A stretch of DNA of 14,811 bases from Acidimicrobiia bacterium. Lineage in GTDB: Bacteria > Actinomycetota > Acidimicrobiia > Spongiisociales > UBA5794. The first letter of the stretch is position 1. Each line of letters starts with the position of its first letter. Where the stretch lies: NCBI GenBank assembly GCA_013003515.1, contig JABDIW010000142.1, positions 1 to 14,811 on the forward strand, read 5' to 3'. The translations under genes and the position numbers were made by a program. Below the pieces are notes generated by a model. That model was not told where the DNA came from and did not search any database. It worked only from the letters and a program-made list of their open reading frames with translations. Shown here piece after piece: positions 9,416-14,811 of the stretch.

Positions 9416-10776
9416 TCACTCGGGCCGCCGTGATGCTGGTGGCGGTCGCCCTCCTCGGTGGTGCCTGCTCGGGCACGGCCGATGAGGACATCCTCACGAT
9501 CTCCTCGCCAGAGGCCACCTCCCCGGTGGTGACTGCACCCCCGACGACGCCACCGACAACCACGCTCCCGCAAACCTCGACGACGGCACCCCAAGAACCA
9601 CCCGATCGGTTCGGACTGGCCGACGCTCTGGCGGTCGACACGGGAATCGACACCGGCCCGGCGTCAGTGAGCCAACAGGCCCTCGTCACCAATCGGCTCG
9701 AGTCCATCACCGGCTTGCTCCGGGACTTCGTCATCCAGACGGCGACCGTCGACGACGGGGACGCCATCATCCTCGTCGCCGCGCCCGTGCCCTACCTGAT
9801 CGGTGTCCCGGGGCTTCCAGGCGAAATCGCCGGCCAGCTCCATTCGGAGGCGACGGAGACCATTGCCGTTGGCGGCGTGACCGTGACCCGGGCATTCAGC
9901 AACGAACGGTGGTGGTACTACTGGGCCAGCAACTCCCGCCTGTTTGCCGTCGTCGGGGACGAGAACGTTGCTGAAGTGGCCCTCGGCGCCATCGTCGCCG
10001 GCCACGACGACCCGATCTGGGCAGCCGGCGACTGCCTGCTGTTCGACCCTCCCCAACTCGCAGCGATGCCCAACGCCCCGTTCGGAACCGACAACATCGT
10101 CGACTGCGGCCAGCCCCACACGGTCGAGGTGTCCGGAGCCGCGATCCTCGGAGACGGTCCCGAGGCCGCCTTCCCTGGCGACGAGATGGGAGGGAAGTCC
10201 CGCGCCTTCTGCGATCGCGCATTCGACGAGTACATCGGCGGATCATCACGCCGCAGCGACCTCGGCCAGATCAGCTACCTCCCCAACGAGGCCGAATGGC
10301 TGGAAGGAGACCGCTACCTGGCATGCATCGTGTTCACCCAGGATGCCGGGGGCGATCCGGCGGTGGTCGATCGCCCATATGCCGGGGCCGGAGCCGAGTT
10401 CTCCATCGTCCCCAACGTCGGGGACTGCTACTCGGGAGGCTCTGAGGCGGCGTGTACGGCGATTCATGACACCGACTACCTCGGTTCCGTCGACTTCCCG
10501 CTCGACGCCTATCCGCCCTACTCCGAGGCTGTGGAGGCCAGCAACGAAGCCTGCCGCAGCTTCGCCAATGACACCATCATCGCCAGGGACGTTCCCGACG
10601 CCCGCGTGTTCGTCTTCACGATCCCGTTCTCCGCGTACGAGTTCGAGCAGGGCGGGCAGTTGGATTGCTACGCCTCGATCCTCGATGGCTCCGGCTCGCG
10701 GCTTGGGTACCGCGGCAGCATCCTCGACGGCACCTGGAGCACGGTCGGGCCGGACGAAGGCGGGCTCGAGGCCTGA
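9412..10776 (+). CDS. Lipoprotein with two tandem Septum_form-like (four-Cys) domains
   Basis: This is a predicted exported lipoprotein (454 aa). A short signal peptide ends LLGGAC with Cys19 as the lipid site, then a Pro/Thr-rich linker runs from about 33 to 62. Residues 66-200 are an unrecognised globular region. Residues 205-309 match the Septum_form pattern: AGDCL (Cys208), DC-x-x-PH (Cys232), Cys267, W-x-x-GDRYLAC (Cys305). Residues 336-425 repeat the layout in weaker form: VGDCY (Cys339), Cys348, Cys381, LDCYA (Cys419). The eight mature cysteines thus fall into two sets of four, which suggests two disulfides per domain. Septum_form proteins are actinobacterial cell-envelope proteins, some linked to septation. 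The start overlaps the synthase stop by 4 bp. The stop is 1 bp from the lysS stop on the other strand. The precise role is unknown. Confidence 0.85.
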   Translation: MITRAAVMLVAVALLGGACSGTADEDILTISSPEATSPVVTAPPTTPPTTTLPQTSTTAPQEPPDRFGLADALAVDTGIDTGPASVSQQALVTNRLESITGLLRDFVIQTATVDDGDAIILVAAPVPYLIGVPGLPGEIAGQLHSEATETIAVGGVTVTRAFSNERWWYYWASNSRLFAVVGDENVAEVALGAIVAGHDDPIWAAGDCLLFDPPQLAAMPNAPFGTDNIVDCGQPHTVEVSGAAILGDGPEAAFPGDEMGGKSRAFCDRAFDEYIGGSSRRSDLGQISYLPNEAEWLEGDRYLACIVFTQDAGGDPAVVDRPYAGAGAEFSIVPNVGDCYSGGSEAACTAIHDTDYLGSVDFPLDAYPPYSEAVEASNEACRSFANDTIIARDVPDARVFVFTIPFSAYEFEQGGQLDCYASILDGSGSRLGYRGSILDGTWSTVGPDEGGLEA

Positions 10777-10777
10777 G

Positions 10778-12283
10778 CTATTCGGGGCGCATGTGGGGGA
10801 ACAGGATGACGTCACGGATGGACGTCACGTCGGCAAACAGCATCGCCAGACGGTCGACTCCGATCCCCAGTCCCCCGGTGGGAGGCATTCCGAACTCCAG
10901 AGCCCGGATGTAGTCCTCGTCGATCGGATGGGCCTCGTCATCGCCCTCGGCGCGGGCTGCGGCCTGCTGCTCGAACCGCTTGCGCTGCTCCACGGGGTCG
11001 TTCAACTCGCTGTAGGCGTTGCCCAGCTCCCTGCCGCCGATGAAGAACTCGAAGCGCTCGGTGACGCCACCACCGTCGCGGTGGTCCTTGGCGAGCGGGG
11101 AGACCTCCTGGGGGTAGTCGATGACGAAGGTCGGATCCCACAGGTCCTTCTCGACCGTCTCCTCGAAGACCTCCGTGATGATCTTCCCCACACCCCAGGC
11201 CGCGTCGACCTCGATGTCGAGACCTTCCGCCCGGGCGATCGCGTCGGACTTGCCCATCGCCATGTCGAACTCGACTCCCGTTGCCTCGACGACCGAGTCG
11301 ACCACCTTGAGTCGTGGCCATGGGCCCGCCAGGTCGATGGTGCGCCCGCCGTAGGTGAACGAGGTGGACCCCAGCACGGCTTCGGCGGCCTCTGCGATCA
11401 CGTCCTCGACGAGCGTCATCACCTCGTGGTAGTCGGCGTAGGCCATGTACGACTCCAGCATCGTGAACTCGGGGTTGCGCGTGGGTTCGAGGCCCTCGTT
11501 GCGAAACACCCGGCTCAGCTCGAAGACCCGGCTGAACCCTCCGACGATGAGCCTCTTCAGATACAGCTCCGGGGCGATCCGCAGATACATGTCGATGTCC
11601 AGGGCGTTGTGATGGGTGACGAACGGTCTGGCCAGCGCCCCACCGGGGCTCACCTGCAGCATCGGGGTCTCGACCTCCATGAACCCGCGCTCGATGAATG
11701 ACCTCCGCAGCGAATCGACGAGCCTGGCCCTGATCACGAGCGCCTCGCGTGCCTCGTCGTTGACGATGAGATCGACGTAGCGCTGTCGATACCGGGTCTC
11801 GATGTCTTTCAGGCCGTGCCACTTCTCGGGCAATGGCCGCAGCGACTTGGCAAGCAACGTGATCGAAGTCGGTCGGATCGACAGCTCGCCGCGTCGGGTG
11901 GTGATCACCTCACCTGTGGCACCGACCCAATCGCCGATGTCCAGATCGGCGAGCAGCGCCCAGTCCTCTCCCAGCACGCCCTGATCGCAGAAGAGCTGGA
12001 TCCGGCCGGTGTGGTCCTGGAGGACCCCAAAGACGAGCTTCCCGATGTCACGCCAGCCGACGATGCGGCCGGCGACCGTGACCACCTCACCGGTGTCGGT
12101 TTCGGGGTCGAGCCCGATGTGGCGAGCGCGGATCGCATCCGTGGTGTCATTCGGATCGAACGAATAGGGGTACGGCTCGACTCCGGATGCACGCAGCCGC
12201 TGCGCCTTGTCGAGCCGAACCTGGCGAAGACGATCACCTCCGGTGTCGTCGGCGCCTTCAGGCACCTGGCCGTCGTCGCTCAC
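10778..12283 (-). CDS. lysS: Lysyl-tRNA synthetase, class II
   Basis: This enzyme charges tRNA-Lys with lysine in the cytoplasm (501 aa, normal for bacterial LysS). An N-terminal OB-fold that binds the anticodon spans about 66-145 (VAGRIVGWRDIGKLVFGVLQD). The catalytic domain has motif 1 around RGFMEVETPML (199-209), motif 2 FRNEGLEPTRNPEFTMLE (260-277) and motif 3 GGLGIGVDRLAML (470-482), ending in SIRDVILFP. In motif 2 the His that normally precedes Asn-Pro-Glu-Phe is Arg269. The start is GTG at 12283, which overlaps the coaX stop as GTGA with GGGAGG just upstream. It is last in the pan/coaX operon, an order shared with M. tuberculosis and other actinobacteria. The first 20 residues are acidic and poorly conserved. 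Confidence 0.97.
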   Translation of the reverse strand: MSDDGQVPEGADDTGGDRLRQVRLDKAQRLRASGVEPYPYSFDPNDTTDAIRARHIGLDPETDTGEVVTVAGRIVGWRDIGKLVFGVLQDHTGRIQLFCDQGVLGEDWALLADLDIGDWVGATGEVITTRRGELSIRPTSITLLAKSLRPLPEKWHGLKDIETRYRQRYVDLIVNDEAREALVIRARLVDSLRRSFIERGFMEVETPMLQVSPGGALARPFVTHHNALDIDMYLRIAPELYLKRLIVGGFSRVFELSRVFRNEGLEPTRNPEFTMLESYMAYADYHEVMTLVEDVIAEAAEAVLGSTSFTYGGRTIDLAGPWPRLKVVDSVVEATGVEFDMAMGKSDAIARAEGLDIEVDAAWGVGKIITEVFEETVEKDLWDPTFVIDYPQEVSPLAKDHRDGGGVTERFEFFIGGRELGNAYSELNDPVEQRKRFEQQAAARAEGDDEAHPIDEDYIRALEFGMPPTGGLGIGVDRLAMLFADVTSIRDVILFPHMRPE

Positions 12284-13053
12284 GCGTCCTCCCGGTTCAT
12301 GTCGAAGATCATTCGGAGCCCGTCGAGCGTGAGGAACTCGTCGATCGTCTCGACGCTCGAGCAGTGCGGGACGATCGTAGATGCCAGGCCACCCGTCGCC
12401 ACCGTCACCGGCTCGGCACCGAGGGCGTCGGCGAGTCGGTCCATGATGCCGTCCACCAGACCGGCGTGGCCATAGAGGGCGCCCGACTGGATCGCCTCGA
12501 CCGTCCCCTTGCCGATCGCGGACCGGGGAGGCACGTACTCGACCCGGCGCAACGCGGCTGTGCCGCCAACGAGGGCATCGGTACTCAACTCGAGCCCGGG
12601 TGCGATGACCCCACCGAGATAGGAGCCGTCGGGGCCAACGACGTCGAAGTTGGTACTGGTACCGAAGTCGACGACGACGAGGGGAGCCCCGTACCGCTCA
12701 CGTCCGGCGACCGAGTTGACCACGCGGTCGGCGCCAACCTCGTGAGGGTTGTCGATCAGGATCGACATCCCGGTCCTGGTGCCGGGCCCGACGACGACGA
12801 CGGCGTCACCGGCGACCTCATGGCCGATGTCGCGCAGAGGACCGGTGACGGCAGGAACGACGCTGGAAACGGACCATCCCGAGATCGACGTCAAGTCGTA
12901 CCCGTCGAGCTGGAGGATGGCTCGCAACCACAGCAGGTGCTCATCAACCGTTCTGTGGGGATCCGTGGACACCCTCCAGTGCTTCTTCAGGTCGTGCCCG
13001 TCATAGAGGCCGAGCACGGTGTTGGTGTTGCCAACGTCGATGGTCAACAGCAT
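12280..13053 (-). CDS. coaX: Type III pantothenate kinase
   Basis: This enzyme phosphorylates pantothenate, the first committed step from vitamin B5 to coenzyme A, and needs a monovalent cation (257 aa, normal length). It belongs to the ASKHA fold: phosphate motif IDVGNTN (5-11), GADR (107-110) with catalytic Asp109, DFGTSTNFD (129-137), GGVIAPGL (147-154), TVEAIQSG (184-191), ATGGLA (219-224) and the C-terminal FLTLDGLRMIFDMN. The DFGT motif usually reads DFGTATTFD; the Ser-Thr-Asn variant here is mild. ATG at 13053 shares one base with the panC stop (TGATG) and has AAGGAG 7 nt upstream, so the genes are coupled. Its stop overlaps lysS by 4 bp. No panK type I or II is seen in the window. Confidence 0.96.
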   Translation of the reverse strand: MLLTIDVGNTNTVLGLYDGHDLKKHWRVSTDPHRTVDEHLLWLRAILQLDGYDLTSISGWSVSSVVPAVTGPLRDIGHEVAGDAVVVVGPGTRTGMSILIDNPHEVGADRVVNSVAGRERYGAPLVVVDFGTSTNFDVVGPDGSYLGGVIAPGLELSTDALVGGTAALRRVEYVPPRSAIGKGTVEAIQSGALYGHAGLVDGIMDRLADALGAEPVTVATGGLASTIVPHCSSVETIDEFLTLDGLRMIFDMNREDA

Positions 13054-13934
13054 CAGGCGTCTCCTTGTCCGTAGAGCAGCGACGGGGCATCGAGGTTCGT
13101 CCCGCGGTCGGCTGCCAATGGCGACCCCGAGAAGAAGACGTTGTCGATGAGGCGCACCGATCCGACGCGGGCGGCGATCGCCAGAAACGCCGGCCGATCG
13201 AGGGAGACCAGGCGCTCCGTGGTCCGGGCATCGGCCAGCTCGACATACTCGACGTCGGCGCCCTTCACCGTCTCGACGACGAGGGACTCGAGCTCGGCAC
13301 CGTCCACGACGCCCCGTTCGTACGCGTCGGCGGCAGTCATCAGCGCAGAACTCAAGGTGCAGGCTGCATCGCGGTTCTCGATGAAGATGTTGCGGCTCGA
13401 CAATGCCAGCCCGTCGTGCTCTCTCACGATCGAGCCACCGACGATGTCGACGGGGAACGAGAGATCGGCCGCCATGGATGAGATCACAGCGAGCTGCTGA
13501 GCGTCCTTGCGGCCGAAGAACGCCGTCTGCGGTTGGATTCCAGCCAGCAGCTTGGCCACGACGGTGGCGACACCTTCGAAGTGCCCGGGACGGTGGGCGC
13601 CCTCCATCCGGTCGGTCAATGCCGGCAGTGACACCGCGGTCACGGGGTGATTCGGGTACATCTCGTCGTCGTCGGGGGCGAACAGGATGTCGACGCCCGC
13701 TGCAGCCGCGATCGCAGCGTCCCGATCCAGATCGCGCGGATACCGGTCGAAATCACCGCGCTCGTCGAACTGCGTCGGGTTCACGTACAGAGAGGCAACC
13801 AACGTGTCACAGACACGTCGGGCCCGTTCCATGAGGCTGACGTGACCTTCGTGGAGGAAGCCCATGGTGGGCACGAGGCCCACCGCACCGGTTGCCAGGG
13901 CCCTGGTCTCGGCGAAGGTCCCGATGATCTTCAC
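13053..13934 (-). CDS. panC: Pantothenate synthetase (pantoate-beta-alanine ligase)
   Basis: This enzyme joins pantoate and beta-alanine with ATP to make pantothenate in the cytoplasm (293 aa). Family motifs are PTMGFLHEGHVSLM (22-35) with the HIGH-type HEGH, VNPTQF (51-56), GHFEGVATVVAKL (117-129), FGRKDAQQL (140-148) and REHDGLALSSRN (171-182). I chose the GTG at 13934: it overlaps the upstream stop as GTGA, has GAGGAG 5 nt upstream, and gives MKIIGTFAETRAL at the usual start of the family. A longer frame to 14012 would add 26 Arg/Pro-rich residues lying inside the previous gene and is unlikely. It shares one base with coaX. No panD (beta-alanine source) or panB is in the window. Confidence 0.97.
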   Translation of the reverse strand: MKIIGTFAETRALATGAVGLVPTMGFLHEGHVSLMERARRVCDTLVASLYVNPTQFDERGDFDRYPRDLDRDAAIAAAAGVDILFAPDDDEMYPNHPVTAVSLPALTDRMEGAHRPGHFEGVATVVAKLLAGIQPQTAFFGRKDAQQLAVISSMAADLSFPVDIVGGSIVREHDGLALSSRNIFIENRDAACTLSSALMTAADAYERGVVDGAELESLVVETVKGADVEYVELADARTTERLVSLDRPAFLAIAARVGSVRLIDNVFFSGSPLAADRGTNLDAPSLLYGQGDA

Positions 13935-14746
13935 AACATCTCCTCGTACTCGTGGAGGCGACCCGAGATGCGGGCGAGCGAACGGACGAAGGCGAGGAAC
14001 GCTCCACGCCACTCGGGCGCCGCCTCGGACACCGCTTCGATCTGTCGGTGCACCGTGTCGGCGTCTCCTCGCACCACCGGACCGGTGAGGGCGACTCGCG
14101 GCCCGAGGTCAAACACGTTGGCGATGACAGCCTCGCTCAAGGGCCGGGCAGCTCCGAAGGGCACGCCGGCAGCCGCAAACAAGTCCTCCGCCATCGCCAG
14201 AGCGGCGACAGGGAAGTTGGCGGCAGCCGCCGCCGCGGCGTGATACACCGCTCTGTGCTCATCGGCCAGGTCGAAGGCGTGCATGCCGAGAGAACCTGCG
14301 AGCAATACGAGCAGCGCATGAAGCTCGATGTCGCTCGTCGTGAGGGCGACCCATGCTCCGGGCAGACGCCGGGCGCCGATGTCGGCATCGGGCAGGGTCT
14401 GCAATGGGTGAAACGCCCCGATCCTGATCCCGGCGTGATCCAGTGGCATCAGGGCCGACAACGGGCGCATCCCGGAGACGTGGACCGCGTTGTCGATGTT
14501 GTCGGATCCGGGCACCAGAAGCCCGGCCACCTCGGCGAGCTCGTCGTCACGAACAGCAAGGATGAGCAGGTCGGCCGGGGGCAGCGGATCGCCCACCGCC
14601 CGCGGTTCGGCACCGACACGTTCGGCGAGACCGGCAGCTGCCTCCACCGTGCGGCCGACGACGGCCACGACATCGTGGGACGCGGCGTCTGCCGCCAGCG
14701 CAAGGGAGCCGCCGGCGCGGCCCGGCCCAGCCACCACGATTCGCAT
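13931..14746 (-). CDS. Rossmann-like plus DUF2520 protein, candidate oxidoreductase of pantothenate synthesis
   Basis: The protein (271 aa) has an N-terminal Rossmann fold with the dinucleotide motif VVAGPGRAGGSL (4-15) and a second strand DLLILAVRDDE (59-69). It then has the DUF2520 part with SGMRPL (91-96), GAFHPLQTL (110-118) and the helical YHAAAAAAANF (168-178). This architecture resembles 6-phosphogluconate dehydrogenase and ketopantoate reductase, with a helical C-terminal domain. The function is not proven; its place directly before panC, overlapping it by 4 bp, points to ketopantoate reduction or a related step. The M. tuberculosis counterpart by position is Rv3603c. ATG at 14746 has GGAGG 8 nt upstream. 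It is the first gene of the operon. Confidence 0.88.
   Translation of the reverse strand: MRIVVAGPGRAGGSLALAADAASHDVVAVVGRTVEAAAGLAERVGAEPRAVGDPLPPADLLILAVRDDELAEVAGLLVPGSDNIDNAVHVSGMRPLSALMPLDHAGIRIGAFHPLQTLPDADIGARRLPGAWVALTTSDIELHALLVLLAGSLGMHAFDLADEHRAVYHAAAAAAANFPVAALAMAEDLFAAAGVPFGAARPLSEAVIANVFDLGPRVALTGPVVRGDADTVHRQIEAVSEAAPEWRGAFLAFVRSLARISGRLHEYEEML
13940..13945 (-). promoter_or_regulatory. Ribosome binding site that fixes the panC start
   Basis: GAGGAG on the minus strand lies 5 nt before the GTG at 13934 and inside the last codons of the DUF2520 gene. It supports the short panC start over the longer in-frame start at 14012 and shows translational coupling of the two genes. Confidence 0.75.
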
Positions 14747-14771
14747 GAGATCGGCCTCCAGTCCTCCGGTG

Positions 14772-14803
14772 GGTACCGGTGCGGCGGCGAGTCTAGAGGT
14801 ACC
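14772..14803 (-). promoter_or_regulatory. Putative promoter of the DUF2520-panC-coaX-lysS operon
   Basis: TAGACT, a good actinobacterial -10 box, lies at 14790-14795 on the minus strand, 43 nt before the ATG. A -35 box at normal spacing would fall at or beyond the window edge, so it cannot be judged. Two GGTACC palindromes flank the -10 (14772-14777 and 14798-14803). Confidence 0.5.
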
Positions 14804-14811
14804 CCCTACCC

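Noticed and set aside
10805..10830. TGACGTCA-type palindrome and GACGTCAC direct repeats as a regulatory site
   Set aside because: They lie within the conserved LysS codons for DVTSIRDVILF and are explained by coding constraint.
9944..11701. 585-residue plus-strand frame spanning the lipoprotein and lysS
   Set aside because: It is a +1 frame of the lipoprotein that runs on antisense through lysS. The composition is Arg/Ser/Pro-rich low complexity, with no ribosome site or domain.
13935..14012. Longer panC start adding 26 residues
   Set aside because: The extension lies inside the DUF2520 gene, is Arg/Pro-rich and not conserved in the family. The GTG at 13934 has a ribosome site and a 4-bp overlap.

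Overview
The window looks like a chromosomal segment of a high-GC actinobacterium. It has many GTG starts, tightly overlapping operons, a ClpC-type Clp ATPase, Thr- or Pro-rich linkers after lipoprotein signals, and a Septum_form-type lipoprotein. The order DUF2520-panC-coaX-lysS near clpC matches a block known from actinobacteria, for example Rv3603c to Rv3596c of Mycobacterium tuberculosis. A deep lineage such as Acidimicrobiia is possible, but the sequence alone does not settle it.

Layout. 2-136 (+) is the 3' end of a gene with a discoidin/glycan-binding-like C-terminus. It is followed by 153 bp of repeat-rich non-coding DNA (137-289) that includes a decayed copy of the end of that gene. 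290-5631 (-) is a complete four-gene ABC importer of the BMP/PnrA (nucleoside) class. It is transcribed in the order binding lipoprotein, double-NBD ATPase, permease, permease; the last three genes are joined by 4-bp overlaps. A strong C(UGCG)G hairpin lies between the lipoprotein and ATPase genes. 5738-8242 (-) is clpC. A 180-bp divergent regulatory region (8243-8422) separates it from a (+) pair: a long-chain polyprenyl diphosphate synthase (8423-9415) and a lipoprotein with two tandem Septum_form-like domains (9412-10776). The lipoprotein stop lies 1 bp from the stop of lysS. 10778-14746 (-) is a tightly coupled operon of DUF2520 Rossmann protein, panC, coaX and lysS, with a likely TAGACT -10 box at the right edge.

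Function. The panC, coaX and DUF2520 genes cover two enzymes of pantothenate/CoA synthesis plus a candidate for a third. LysS supplies Lys-tRNA, ClpC unfolds substrates for ClpP, and the polyprenyl synthase probably makes the menaquinone side chain. The importer probably salvages nucleosides.

I found no phage, IS element, CRISPR array, tRNA or defence cassette, and no convincing undescribed multi-gene system. The points most worth following are the UNCG hairpin, the palindrome at the predicted clpC transcription start, the duplicated four-cysteine lipoprotein domain, the DUF2520 protein as a possible ketopantoate reductase, and the rearranged clpC-lysS-pan block that lacks panD and lsr2 here.
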